Shown: positions 8,665 to 17,093 of the stretch, one piece after another
How positions within the stretch are numbered: position 1 is the first letter of the stretch
Layout: the number at the start of each line of letters is the position of its first letter
Assembly (NCBI GenBank): GCA_015490795.1
Contig: WFXD01000111.1
Coordinates: 1-37,582, forward strand
Length of the DNA stretch: 37,582 nucleotides
From: Gammaproteobacteria bacterium
GTDB lineage: Bacteria > Pseudomonadota > Gammaproteobacteria > Chromatiales > Chromatiaceae
Reading direction: 5' to 3'
The notes under the pieces: generated by a model
Database searches by the model: none
The model's input: only the letters and a program-made list of their open reading frames with translations
Told to the model about the DNA's origin: nothing
Translations under genes and position numbers: made by a program

Positions 8665-9211
8665 GAAAAACCTGCTGATCGCCTTTGCAGGTGAATCCCA
8701 AGCCAGAAACAGGTATACCTATTATGCCGGTGTAGCCAAAAAAGAGGGGCTGGTGCAGATCGCCGACATCTTCGAAGAGACGGCAAACCAGGAGAGAGAG
8801 CACGCCAAGCGGTTCTTTAAGTTTCTTGAAGGTGGCGATGTTGAGATCACCGAGGCATTTCCCGCTGGCTCGATCAAAAATACACTGGATAACCTTCGGG
8901 CTGCGGCTGCAGGCGAGGAGCACGAATGGGCAGAGATGTACCCGGCCTTTGCCAAGGTGGCAAGAGAGGAGGGCTTTGAGCAGATCGCATTGGCCTTTGA
9001 GGCCATTGCCATTGCCGAGAGACAGCATGGCAAGCGCTACAGAGAGCTCGCAGATAATCTGGAGGCCGGCAGGGTATTCAAACGGGGCAACAGGGTTGTC
9101 TGGCGTTGCAGAAATTGTGGCTACCTGCATGAGGCCGAAGTTGCCCCTGAGCTGTGCCCGGCCTGCCTGCACAAGCAGGCGCACTTTGAACTGCTTGCAG
9201 AGAACTGGTAG
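8633..9211 (+). CDS. Rubrerythrin
   Basis: Cytoplasmic diiron peroxidase that reduces hydrogen peroxide with electrons delivered through its rubredoxin centre. ATG 8633 is preceded by a strong AGGAG. The 192-residue product has a four-helix ferritin-like domain with the expected ligands E21, E54/H57 (QEREHAKR), an acidic segment with E95-E98, and E129/H132 (AERQH), then a C-terminal rubredoxin-like domain with C159xxC162 and C175xxC178. All key residues are present, so it should be active. It overlaps ccoS by 32 bp and precedes the DsbD_2-like gene by 12 bp, so it belongs to the oxidase-assembly transcript; this is an unusual partner for ccoS. Confidence 0.93.
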   Translation: MSDSIKGTQTEKNLLIAFAGESQARNRYTYYAGVAKKEGLVQIADIFEETANQEREHAKRFFKFLEGGDVEITEAFPAGSIKNTLDNLRAAAAGEEHEWAEMYPAFAKVAREEGFEQIALAFEAIAIAERQHGKRYRELADNLEAGRVFKRGNRVVWRCRNCGYLHEAEVAPELCPACLHKQAHFELLAENW

Positions 9212-9223
9212 CCAGGATCAGTC

Positions 9224-9907
9224 ATGCCGGAGTTGTGGCTGCCCTATATCAGTGCGCTGGTTGTCGGGCTGCTGGGAGGGGTGCATTGCGTTGGGATGTG
9301 CGGTGGCATCGTCAGCGCATTGACCTTTGGACTGCCTGAGTCTGAGCGCAACCGCTTTGCTTCACTGCTCCCGTTCCAGATTGCATACAATGCCGGCCGA
9401 ATCTGCAGCTACGTTATAGCCGGTGCAATCATGGGCGGCATCGGTCTGCTGCTTGCAGATCTGATGCCGGTTCATCTGGCACAGCGGATTCTGCTGGGCA
9501 TTGCAGGGCTCTTTATGGTGCTGCTCGGGCTCTATCTTGCAGGGTGGTGGAGAATCTTAAGCCGCGTGGAGCTGGCTGGGTCCTGTCTCTGGAAGCGCAT
9601 TGAACCGTTGGGGCAAAAACTGCTGCCCGTGCAGACAGCTGGGCAGGCGCTTAAGATCGGCATGGTTTGGGGGTGGTTCCCCTGTGGGCTGGTCTACAGC
9701 ATGCTGATCAACGCCGTTGCCGCAGGGGGCGTGCTGAATGGGGCAGGGGTGATGCTGGCCTTTGGCCTTGGAACATTACCGAATCTGATGCTGATGGGGG
9801 TTTTGGCGGGCGCGGTATCAAGATTTACCCGCTCCCCCCTTACACGACAGATTGCTGGTGCTGCGGTGATGCTGTTTGGTTTTGTCACCTTGTACCGGGC
9901 TGTTTGA
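9224..9907 (+). CDS. DsbD_2 / TauE-SafE-like membrane protein linked to cbb3 assembly
   Basis: Polytopic membrane protein of the type often annotated as sulfite exporter TauE/SafE or cytochrome c biogenesis transmembrane protein and commonly encoded after ccoS in gammaproteobacteria. ATG 9224 with AGGA upstream; 227 residues, about six helices. It has a conserved-looking H21-C22-V-G-M-C26-GG motif in the first helix and W-F-P-C154-G in a later helix, which could form a metal or redox site. The role is not established; copper or heme delivery to the oxidase is an inference from context. A real sulfite transport role is not supported by anything here. Confidence 0.8.
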   Translation: MPELWLPYISALVVGLLGGVHCVGMCGGIVSALTFGLPESERNRFASLLPFQIAYNAGRICSYVIAGAIMGGIGLLLADLMPVHLAQRILLGIAGLFMVLLGLYLAGWWRILSRVELAGSCLWKRIEPLGQKLLPVQTAGQALKIGMVWGWFPCGLVYSMLINAVAAGGVLNGAGVMLAFGLGTLPNLMLMGVLAGAVSRFTRSPLTRQIAGAAVMLFGFVTLYRAV

Positions 9908-9923
9908 GGGGGTCGCCATATAC

Positions 9924-9940
9924 TTGAGTATATTACTCAA
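9924..9940. promoter_or_regulatory. 17-bp dyad TTGAGTA-N3-TACTCAA upstream of fnr
   Basis: Perfect 7-bp inverted repeat with a 3-base centre, 17 bp after the stop of the preceding gene. The outer TTGA/TCAA ends resemble FNR half-sites but the spacing is three bases too long for an FNR box. It could be an operator for an unidentified dimeric regulator or a minor hairpin; no U-tract follows, so it is not a convincing terminator. Confidence 0.4.
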
Positions 9941-9960
9941 AACAATAGTCTTTGCGCTGT

Positions 9961-9982
9961 TATTGTGATATATATCACAATA
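9961..9982. promoter_or_regulatory. CRP-type palindrome upstream of fnr
   Basis: A perfect 22-bp palindrome whose core TGTGATATATATCACA (9964-9979) matches the CRP/Vfr consensus TGTGA-N6-TCACA exactly. It lies about 140 bp before the fnr start codon. A possible fnr promoter -10 is TATTAT (10070-10075), which would put the palindrome roughly 110 bp upstream of transcription, far for direct class I activation. It could serve a nearer undetected promoter, or another CRP/FNR-family protein. Confidence 0.6.
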
Positions 9983-10119
9983 TTACTTGCCAGATCTTAA
10001 GCGCCCACCCAAATGGGAGAGGTGCGAGCAATAACGAGGCCAGCATGGTTCTTGAAGAGGCGTCACTACTATTATAACTATAAGGCAGTGATCCAGCTGG
10101 GGGCTGTAAACTACACTTC

Positions 10120-10860
10120 ATGACTATCAATAAACATAACTTGTCAAAGCCGAGCTCCTGCTCTGAAGTGGCATGCAGTAATTGTGATTTCTCTGAAATT
10201 CAGGATGTCATACTGGGTGTTGAGGATGTATCCCTTGTTTCGAAGATACTCAAGCGCCGGCAGCAGGTGCCGAAAGGCGAGGGGCTGTTCCGGGCGGGCC
10301 AGCCTTTTCATGCTGCCTATGCAGTAAAGTCAGGTACCTTCATGAGTTATCGCCTGCTGGAGGATGGTGAAGAGCAGGTGCTGGCTTTCCATCTCCCCGG
10401 TGAGCTGATTGGTATTGATGCCATTAAGGAGAAGCAGTACTCATACTCTGCCAGGGCTTTGGAGCCAGGCTCGATATGCGAGTTGTATTTCAATGATCTG
10501 GCAAAACTTGGCGAGAGTTATGTTGATGCCCAGGATAGCCTTATCCGCGTTATGGGTGGAGAGATCAGTCAAGCACAGCGGCAATCACTTTTGGCTGCCA
10601 GGCAGGCCGCTGATGAACGTATCGCCGCCTTCTTGCTCAACCTGGCTGATCGCTTTAACAAGCGTGACTTCTGTTCAATACATCTGCGATTGGCCATGTC
10701 ACGCCAGCAGATCGCAAGTTATCTGGGTATTGCAGTAGAGACCGTCAGTCGCTGTTTAAAGCGTTTTCAATCTATTGGGCTGCTCGATGTCAGCGGCAAG
10801 CAGATTGAGTTTTTGGACAGGCCTGGATTAGAGAATATTGCTCGCACCTCTTCAGATTGA
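10120..10860 (+). CDS. fnr: Crp/Fnr-family oxygen-responsive regulator (Fnr/Anr-like)
   Basis: Transcription factor of the FNR group, expected to sense low oxygen through a 4Fe-4S cluster and to activate genes such as ccoNOQP. The 246-residue product has a cyclic-nucleotide-binding-like sensory domain (about 35-150), a dimerisation helix (about 140-170), and a helix-turn-helix whose recognition segment V206-E-T-V-S-R211 carries the E..SR residues that read TTGAT half-sites. Cluster cysteines are C14, C19, C22 and C120. C19xxC22 and C120 match E. coli C20xxC23 and C122, but the residue six after C22 is Q28, where E. coli has ligand C29; C14 may substitute. Position after the ccoGHIS-type cluster agrees with the Pseudomonas anr neighbourhood, without hemN. 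Confidence 0.9.
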   Translation: MTINKHNLSKPSSCSEVACSNCDFSEIQDVILGVEDVSLVSKILKRRQQVPKGEGLFRAGQPFHAAYAVKSGTFMSYRLLEDGEEQVLAFHLPGELIGIDAIKEKQYSYSARALEPGSICELYFNDLAKLGESYVDAQDSLIRVMGGEISQAQRQSLLAARQAADERIAAFLLNLADRFNKRDFCSIHLRLAMSRQQIASYLGIAVETVSRCLKRFQSIGLLDVSGKQIEFLDRPGLENIARTSSD

Positions 10861-10948
10861 TTTTCAGAAATGAACCGCCAGGTTCGGATAGCCGATCAAC
10901 GCCCTTCTGCCATCGTAACCAGGTGGCTTCCAGAGTAGCCCGGCCTCT

Positions 10949-13597
10949 TCAGCTGTTACCCTCCCCAAGATTTTCCAGCAATGTTTCCCTGATGCAGTCA
11001 AATTGCACAGACTCTGTGAGTGGCCGGTTGTCGCTGTCTGTGATGAAGAAAATATCCTCAGCTGTAGCACCAATGGTGGCGATTTTTGCGGTATGCAGCC
11101 TTATTTGGCAGCTGGCAAAGGCCCAGCCTACTTGTGACAAAAGACCAGGACGGTCATCTGTGATCAGCTTCATAACGGTAAGCTGGTGCCCAGGGACCTG
11201 CCAAAAGGTTATTTTGGTTTGAGTGCTAAAGCTCTTGAGCCGGCGAGGGATGCGGCGTGACACCCTTTGTCCTGCCAGCTCTTTTTCAGAGAGCCCACTC
11301 TTTAGCGCGGCGGTGATCTCCTGTTTGCGATCTTCACCCGATATGGGTTTTCCATTATCCAGCACCTGATAGCTGTTCAGCGTATAACCTGTGCTGGCGG
11401 TTTCAATGCGCGCCTCGACAATGTTGAGATTGAGCTGATCCAGTATGGTGGTTGCCAGCGCAAACAGGCCGTCAACACTCTTTCCATAGTGGAAAACCTC
11501 GGTGCCGCCTCTGGAGGTTTGCCGACGCAGCAGCACCAGAGGCAGGTCGGCAGGGCTGGACTCCAGAACCTGCCGGGTCTGCCAGGCCAGTGCGGTTGCC
11601 GAGGTGTGCTGGAAGTACTCTTCGCTCAGTGTTGACCAGAGCTGCTCAGCGCACTTTCGGGAAATGCCTGCTTTTTTCAGCTGCATGAGGGCATCTTCCC
11701 GCTTCTCCCTGATCAGCTCATCCAGCACCTGGGGTTTGTGCAGGCCCCGCTTCAATGCCTGTTTGGTGGCCAGATAGAGTTCACGCAGCAGGGCGTTTTT
11801 CCAGGTGTTCCAGCGTGCCGGGTTGGTAGCGCGTGCATCGGCCACTGTCAGCAGGTAGAGATAGTCCAGACGGGTAGTGTCCCCGATCTCTTTGGCAAAA
11901 TCCTGTATGACATCGGGGTCGCTGGTATCTTTGCGCTGGGCTGTCATTGATAGCAGCAGATGTTTTTTTACCAGCCAGGAGACCAGTTGGCTGTCAAAAT
12001 CACTGAGGCCGTGATGCTGGCAAAACTCCAGCGCATCGACTGCGCCGATGGATGAGTGGTCACCCCCCCTCCCTTTGCCGATGTCGTGAAACAAGCCGGC
12101 AAGGTAGAGCAGCTCGGGTTTGGGCAGGGAGTCCATGATTTCGCTGCACAGCGGGTATTCATGGGCATGTTCTGGCACCGCGAAGCGGCGAAGATTGCGT
12201 ATGACAACCAGTGTATGCTCATCAACCGTATAGACGTGGAACAGGTCATACTGCATGCGGCCAACAATGTTGCGGAAGCCTGGAATATAGCGTGCCAGGA
12301 TGCCGTAGTTGTTCATGCGTCTGAGCTCATGGGTAATGCCCTGGGGTTGCCGCATAATCTCCATGAAGAGCGTGCGCGCCCCCAGGTTACTGCGAAAGCT
12401 GTTGTTGATCAGATGCCTGTTGTGACGTATCAGACGAATGGTGCTGGCGCGGACGCCTTTCAGTGCAGGATTCTGTTGCAGGAGCAGGAAGATCTCCAGC
12501 AGCGCGATGGGGTAGCGGCGAAATACATCTGCCCGGGTTACCTCCAGAAAACCATTGCGGGACTGGAATCGTGCATTGATTCGAACCGGCTCATCCAGCT
12601 GATCCTTCAGTAGAATGGCCTCTTCAAAGTGTTGCAGCAACATCTCATTCAGCCGGTTCAGGCGCATAATGTTGCGGTAGTAGATCTGCATGAACTGCTC
12701 AACGGCAAGCGTATCCTCTTTATCTCTAAAGCCAAACTGAGTGGCCAGGGTGCGCTGATAATCGAACAGCAGCCGGTCTTCGCGGCGGTTGTTCAGTGTG
12801 TGCAGTGCAAAACGAACCTTCCAGAGAAAGGCCTCGCCTTTTATCAATGCCTGGTACTCACGCTTGGTGAGGAACCCTTCAATGACCAGATCACGCATAT
12901 TGTTGGCATCAAAGTAGCGTTTTGCCACCCAGCCGATCATCTGTATATCGCGCAGTCCGCCAGGCCCCTCTTTGATGTTGGGCTCAAGATTGTATGCAGT
13001 ATCCCCGTATTTGCTGTGGCGCTGTTTCTGCTCCTCCCATTTGGCGGCAAAAAACTGGTCACTCGGCCAGATTTTTTTGGGGCCGGTTGCCTCTCGCATA
13101 GCGTTGAACAGCGTTGCCGGCCCTGCCAGCAGGCGTGACTCCATCAGGTTGGTGGTTACAGTGATGTCCTTCTCTGCCTCCTGGATGCACTCGGCCAGGG
13201 TGCGCACGCTGTGGCCGATCTCCAGCCCGATGTCCCAGAGAAAGGTCAGCAGCAGCCCCAGATGCTCGTTCAGGTGAGCATGATCTTCATCGCCCAGCAG
13301 GATCAGGATATCGACATCAGACCCAGGGTGCAGCTCACCTCGCCCATAGCCGCCCACTGCAATCAGCGCAAGATGGGCGTCGGCAGGCAGATAATAGCGC
13401 CAGGCGGATCTGAGCAGATCGTCAATCTGGGTCGCTCGGCTATGCACCAGAGTGGTGACGGGTTCGCCGGCTTTAAACAGCGACTGTAGCTCTTCAGCGC
13501 CCTGCTTCAGGGCTTTTTGGAACAGGGGGAGTGGGTTGGGGGTGGTTTTGAGTTCGTGTTCAAAAGCATCTATGTCAAAGGTGTGGTGATCTCTCAT
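10949..13597 (-). CDS. glnD: Bifunctional PII uridylyltransferase / uridylyl-removing enzyme
   Basis: Nitrogen sensor that adds UMP to PII proteins when glutamine is low and removes it when glutamine is high. The 882-residue product has the N-terminal nucleotidyltransferase domain with GGYGRGELHPGSDVD (residues 82-96; catalytic D94 and D96), a central HD hydrolase domain with HDIGKGRGGDHS near residue 505, and two C-terminal ACT domains (about 700-770 and 805-880) that bind glutamine. All catalytic motifs are intact. Its ATG overlaps the map stop by three bases (ATGA), so both are on one transcript; it converges on fnr with an 88-bp gap that shows no clear terminator. Confidence 0.97.
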   Translation of the reverse strand: MRDHHTFDIDAFEHELKTTPNPLPLFQKALKQGAEELQSLFKAGEPVTTLVHSRATQIDDLLRSAWRYYLPADAHLALIAVGGYGRGELHPGSDVDILILLGDEDHAHLNEHLGLLLTFLWDIGLEIGHSVRTLAECIQEAEKDITVTTNLMESRLLAGPATLFNAMREATGPKKIWPSDQFFAAKWEEQKQRHSKYGDTAYNLEPNIKEGPGGLRDIQMIGWVAKRYFDANNMRDLVIEGFLTKREYQALIKGEAFLWKVRFALHTLNNRREDRLLFDYQRTLATQFGFRDKEDTLAVEQFMQIYYRNIMRLNRLNEMLLQHFEEAILLKDQLDEPVRINARFQSRNGFLEVTRADVFRRYPIALLEIFLLLQQNPALKGVRASTIRLIRHNRHLINNSFRSNLGARTLFMEIMRQPQGITHELRRMNNYGILARYIPGFRNIVGRMQYDLFHVYTVDEHTLVVIRNLRRFAVPEHAHEYPLCSEIMDSLPKPELLYLAGLFHDIGKGRGGDHSSIGAVDALEFCQHHGLSDFDSQLVSWLVKKHLLLSMTAQRKDTSDPDVIQDFAKEIGDTTRLDYLYLLTVADARATNPARWNTWKNALLRELYLATKQALKRGLHKPQVLDELIREKREDALMQLKKAGISRKCAEQLWSTLSEEYFQHTSATALAWQTRQVLESSPADLPLVLLRRQTSRGGTEVFHYGKSVDGLFALATTILDQLNLNIVEARIETASTGYTLNSYQVLDNGKPISGEDRKQEITAALKSGLSEKELAGQRVSRRIPRRLKSFSTQTKITFWQVPGHQLTVMKLITDDRPGLLSQVGWAFASCQIRLHTAKIATIGATAEDIFFITDSDNRPLTESVQFDCIRETLLENLGEGNS

Positions 13598-14370
13598 GTA
13601 GTCTTGTTCATCTCTTCTTTGCGTAGTGTCAGGATCTCACAACCTTCATCAGTGACCAGTAGCGTGTGCTCCCATTGTGCGGAGAGTGAACGGTCTTTGG
13701 TCACCACAGTCCAGCCATCTGGCAGCACCTTTACATTGCGTTTACCCGCATTCACCATTGGCTCAATGGTAAAGCACATGCCTGGCTGGAGTGTGATGCC
13801 CCCGCTGGGCGTTTTGTAGTGCACGATCTGTGGCTCTTCATGGAATTCGCGCCCGATGCCATGACCACAATATTCACGCACGATGGTATAATTTCTGGCC
13901 TCCGCATATTGCTGGATGGCGCTGCCAATATCACCTGATTTGGCACCAGGCTTTACCTGCTCAATACCAACAAACAGCGCCTCTTGGGTGACATTAACCA
14001 ACCGGCGAGCCAGGATGGATGGTTCGCCAATAAAAAACATCTTGCTGGTATCGCCATGAAAACCATCTTTGATAATGGTGACATCAATATTGACAATGTC
14101 TCCCCTCTTCAGCCTTTTACCGCCTGGAATGCCGTGGCAAACCTGATGATTTATAGAGGTGCATATTGATTTAGGAAAGCCGCGGTAGTTAAGCGGCGCA
14201 GGGATTGCCTGTTGAGTGTTTACAATAAAGTCATGGCATATATCATTGATTTCAATGGTTGTTATTCCGGGTTTAACGTAGGGTTCAATCATCTCCAAAA
14301 CCTCTGCTGCCAGCCGGCAGGCTCTCCGCATTCTCTCTATTTCATCGGGCGTCTTGATGACTATGGCCAT
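13594..14370 (-). CDS. map: Methionine aminopeptidase type I
   Basis: Removes the initiator methionine from nascent proteins. The 258-residue product carries the dimetal site residues D96, D107, H170, E203 and E234, and the substrate histidine H79, each one position from the E. coli numbering. AGGA precedes the ATG. It is transcribed away from rpsB, as in E. coli and other gammaproteobacteria, and is followed by glnD with a start/stop overlap. Promoter elements for map within 14371-14450 were not clear. Confidence 0.97.
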   Translation of the reverse strand: MAIVIKTPDEIERMRRACRLAAEVLEMIEPYVKPGITTIEINDICHDFIVNTQQAIPAPLNYRGFPKSICTSINHQVCHGIPGGKRLKRGDIVNIDVTIIKDGFHGDTSKMFFIGEPSILARRLVNVTQEALFVGIEQVKPGAKSGDIGSAIQQYAEARNYTIVREYCGHGIGREFHEEPQIVHYKTPSGGITLQPGMCFTIEPMVNAGKRNVKVLPDGWTVVTKDRSLSAQWEHTLLVTDEGCEILTLRKEEMNKTT

Positions 14371-14426
14371 TGCTGTTCCTGGGGGGTCGACTGGGTAGAG
14401 TGCCTTAATTGGAAAGGCGGTGACAA

Positions 14427-14455
14427 TTGTGACAACAAGCCGTTTATGGTATAAA
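14427..14455 (+). promoter_or_regulatory. Sigma-70 promoter for rpsB
   Basis: TTGTGA (14427-14432), 17-base spacer, TATAAA (14450-14455). The -10 differs from TATAAT in its last position only; the -35 matches in four positions. Transcription would start near 14462, giving an untranslated leader of about 125 bases before the rpsB ATG. A GTGACAA direct repeat (14420 and 14429) overlaps the -35. Confidence 0.65.
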
Positions 14456-14462
14456 ACGCGCC

Positions 14463-14588
14463 GCGGATTCGCAAACGATTACCGCTTAATTCTCACACGC
14501 ACCGACACAGAGGGTAGGGTGCCCGGGCAACCGGGTTGTCTTCTGGGGTACGTGGAGGCTCAACCCACTACAATTCAGGAGTAGACAA
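14463..14588 (+). promoter_or_regulatory. Structured rpsB 5' leader (candidate S2 autoregulatory site)
   Basis: The leader contains a compact hairpin CCCGG-GCAA-CCGGG (14522-14535) with a GNRA-type tetraloop and a second dyad GTGG/CCAC (14552-14568) ahead of the Shine-Dalgarno AGGAG (14577-14581). In E. coli and relatives ribosomal protein S2 represses rpsB-tsf translation through a structured leader; that this one works the same way is inferred from position and structure only. Confidence 0.5.
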
Positions 14589-15338
14589 ATGAGTGCAGTT
14601 TCTATGCGCCAGATGCTTGAGGCAGGCGTGCACTTTGGTCATCAGACCCGTTACTGGAACCCGAAAATGGGTCCCTACATCTTTGGCCAGCGTAACAAGA
14701 TCCATATTATTAATCTGGAAACAACGCTGCCACTATTCAATGAGGCCATGAACTTCATTGGTACCCTCTCTGCCAATGGTGGCAAGATCCTGTTTGTTGG
14801 CACCAAGCGAGCCGCTTCAAAGGTCATCAAAGAGGAGGCCCAGCGCTGCGGCATGCCATTTGTTGACCACCGCTGGCTGGGCGGCATGCTGACCAACTTC
14901 AAAACCATCAAACAGTCCATCAAGCGCCTGAAAGAGCTTGAAGCGATGTTTGAAGATGGCAGTGTCGAGCAACGCTTCAATAAAAAAGAGGCCCTGGGCA
15001 TGCGCCGCGAGATGGAAAAGCTGGAGCGCAGCCTGGGCGGTATTAAAAATATGGGCGGCATCCCTGATGCACTGTTTGTTATTGATGTCGGCAATGAGGA
15101 TATTGCAGTCAGTGAAGCAGTCAAACTGGGCATCCCGGTTATCGGCGTGGTCGATACCAACAACGCCCCGGACAACATTGACTACATCATCCCTGGCAAT
15201 GATGACTCCATTCGCGCTATCCAGCTCTATGTACAGGGCGCTGCCGCTGCTGCGCTGGAAGGCAAGGCCAGTGCTGCCCATCTGGGTGGGGCGGCGGAGG
15301 ATGAATTTGTCGAAGTCAAAGAGGGTGCAAAGGCTTAA
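14589..15338 (+). CDS. rpsB: 30S ribosomal protein S2
   Basis: Component of the 30S subunit, needed with S1 for initiation. The 249-residue product starts with the typical [22 protein letters not shown] region and contains FVGTKRAA, the [11 protein letters not shown] signature and the late-family segment [14 protein letters not shown] 14589 follows AGGAG by seven bases. Transcribed with tsf; an intercistronic stem-loop lies between them. Confidence 0.98.
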   Translation: MSAVSMRQMLEAGVHFGHQTRYWNPKMGPYIFGQRNKIHIINLETTLPLFNEAMNFIGTLSANGGKILFVGTKRAASKVIKEEAQRCGMPFVDHRWLGGMLTNFKTIKQSIKRLKELEAMFEDGSVEQRFNKKEALGMRREMEKLERSLGGIKNMGGIPDALFVIDVGNEDIAVSEAVKLGIPVIGVVDTNNAPDNIDYIIPGNDDSIRAIQLYVQGAAAAALEGKASAAHLGGAAEDEFVEVKEGAKA

Positions 15339-15386
15339 CGCCGAATCCCAAACACGGCTGAGTTGAGAGCCGAATATTGAGTCTGC

Positions 15387-15421
15387 AACCCCTGTCCGGC
15401 CCTGTCTGCCCTGCAGGGGTT
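15387..15421 (+). terminator. rpsB-tsf intercistronic stem-loop (attenuator candidate)
   Basis: AACCCCTG (15387-15394) pairs with CAGGGGTT (15414-15421) across a 19-base loop; the following CCCCGGTTTTG has only a short T-run. A partial terminator between rpsB and tsf is a known arrangement in E. coli and would set a lower tsf level. The stem is modest, so strength is uncertain. Confidence 0.5.
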
Positions 15422-15457
15422 CCCCGGTTTTGAATTATTTAGGTAGAGGAAAACACC

Positions 15458-16345
15458 ATGGCTATTACCGCCTCTCAGGTTAAGGAGCTGCGTGAACGCA
15501 CCGGCTCCGGCATGATGGAATGCAAAAAGGCATTAGTGGAGACCAATGGCGATATCGAGGCAGCCATTGAGAATATGCGCAAATCCGGCCAGGCCAAGGC
15601 CGCCAAAAAGGCGGGACGCACAGCGGCTGACGGCCTTATCGTGATCACAGCCAGCCCGGACGGCAAACAGGCTGCCATCGTCGAGGTCAACTGCGAAACC
15701 GATTTTGTCGCCAAGGATGACAACTTTACCTCGTTTGCCAACGCCGTTGCGGAACGCGCACTGGCCGGCGAAGCTGCGGACGTTGAGGCGCTGCTGAATC
15801 AGCCGCTGCACGAAGGCGAGGAGACCACCATCAATACCGCCCGTGAGGCGCTGATCTCAAAGATTGGCGAGAACATGAATGTTCGCCGCTTTGCCCGTTT
15901 CGAATCCGCCAATGGCACCATTGTCAGCTATCGTCACGGCGTACGTATCGGCGTAATCGTTGAGATGGAGGGCGGCGATGCGGCACTGGGCAAGGATGTT
16001 GCCATGCACATAGCGGCCACCAATCCGCTCTGCGTGGATGTGGATGATGTGCCTGCCGAAACGCTTGAGAAAGAGCGTGGCATCTTCAGGGCGCAGGCGC
16101 TGGAGAGTGGCAAGCCGGAGAACATCGTAGACAAGATTGTTGATGGCCGCGTACGCAAATATCTTGCTGAAATTACCTTGCTGGGCCAGCCTTTTGTCAA
16201 GGATCCTGACATAACGGTTGAAAAACTGCTGGCAGATGGCAACGCCAAAGTGGTTCGTTTTCAGCGCTTTGAGGTCGGTGAAGGTATCGAGAAGAAGGCC
16301 GAGAACTTTGCCGAAGAGGTTATGGCGCAGGTACGCGGCGAATAA
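15458..16345 (+). CDS. tsf: Elongation factor Ts
   Basis: Guanine-nucleotide exchange factor that recycles EF-Tu. The 295-residue product has the N-terminal UBA-like segment with [15 protein letters not shown], the core subdomain with the [10 protein letters not shown] motif that contacts EF-Tu, and the C-terminal module with [22 protein letters not shown] lies seven bases before ATG 15458. It ends 24 bp before pyrH. Confidence 0.98.
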   Translation: MAITASQVKELRERTGSGMMECKKALVETNGDIEAAIENMRKSGQAKAAKKAGRTAADGLIVITASPDGKQAAIVEVNCETDFVAKDDNFTSFANAVAERALAGEAADVEALLNQPLHEGEETTINTAREALISKIGENMNVRRFARFESANGTIVSYRHGVRIGVIVEMEGGDAALGKDVAMHIAATNPLCVDVDDVPAETLEKERGIFRAQALESGKPENIVDKIVDGRVRKYLAEITLLGQPFVKDPDITVEKLLADGNAKVVRFQRFEVGEGIEKKAENFAEEVMAQVRGE

Positions 16346-16369
16346 CCCGGCAACTGCAAGGGGCAACAG

Positions 16370-17092
16370 GTGTCGAAACTGATCTGTAAACGGGTGCTGC
16401 TTAAGCTCAGTGGCGAAGCGCTGATGGGCGAGGCGGATTTCGGGATAGATCCCGAAACCATTGCCCGTATGGCAGGTGAAATACGGGACCTGACCAATGC
16501 CGGCGTTCAGATCGGCCTGGTTATCGGCGGGGGCAATATATTCCGTGGAGCCGGGCTGGCCGAGGCCGGTATTGACCGGGTTACCGGCGACCAGATGGGG
16601 ATGCTGGCGACTGTCATAAATGCCTTGGCCATGCAGGATGCACTGGAGCGCCTGGATGTTCCCGCCAGAGTGATGTCATCGCTCGCGGTGCATGAGGTGT
16701 GCGAAGATTATATTCGCCGCCGTGCTGTTCGCCATCTGGAAAAGGGGCGTGTGGTGGTGCTGGCGGCAGGGACAGGCAATCCCTTTTTCACAACGGATTC
16801 GGCCGCCAGCCTGAGAGCGGTTGAGATGGGCGCTGAACTGCTGATAAAGGCAACGAAGGTCGATGGAGTCTACTCTGCCGACCCGCACAAAGACCCTACA
16901 GCAAAGAGATATCCCCGTCTGGATTATGACCAGGTGTTGATGCAAAAATTACAGGTAATGGATGCCACAGCAATTGTGCTGTGCCGTGACAATAACATCC
17001 CTCTGCGCGTGATGAACATCAATGAGCATGGTGCCTTGATGCGTCTGCTGCACGGGGAAGATATAGGTACGCTGGTGGAGAGCGGAGAGTAA
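16370..17092 (+). CDS. pyrH: UMP kinase
   Basis: Phosphorylates UMP to UDP in pyrimidine nucleotide synthesis. Amino-acid-kinase fold with LKLSGEAL near the N-terminus, GGGNIFRG (about residues 52-59) and [15 protein letters not shown]. The start is GTG 16370 with AAGGGG upstream; 240 residues, the usual length. It is followed by frr after a single base, so the two are tightly coupled. Confidence 0.97.
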   Translation: MSKLICKRVLLKLSGEALMGEADFGIDPETIARMAGEIRDLTNAGVQIGLVIGGGNIFRGAGLAEAGIDRVTGDQMGMLATVINALAMQDALERLDVPARVMSSLAVHEVCEDYIRRRAVRHLEKGRVVVLAAGTGNPFFTTDSAASLRAVEMGAELLIKATKVDGVYSADPHKDPTAKRYPRLDYDQVLMQKLQVMDATAIVLCRDNNIPLRVMNINEHGALMRLLHGEDIGTLVESGE

Positions 17093-17093
17093 A

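Noticed and set aside
9224-9907. A true sulfite exporter
   Set aside because: The TauE/SafE label is a broad family name; nothing nearby relates to sulfite or taurine, while position after ccoS indicates oxidase assembly.
9924-9940. FNR box in the TTGAGTA/TACTCAA dyad
   Set aside because: TTGA and TCAA ends are nine bases apart instead of the six between the same letters in TTGAT-N4-ATCAA, so the half-site geometry is wrong.
10861-10948. Bidirectional terminator between fnr and glnD
   Set aside because: No stem of useful length followed by T-runs on either strand could be found in this 88-bp convergent gap.
12056-12613. 185-codon plus-strand frame inside glnD
   Set aside because: glnD has complete domains on the minus strand; the plus frame has no start signal or recognisable motif.
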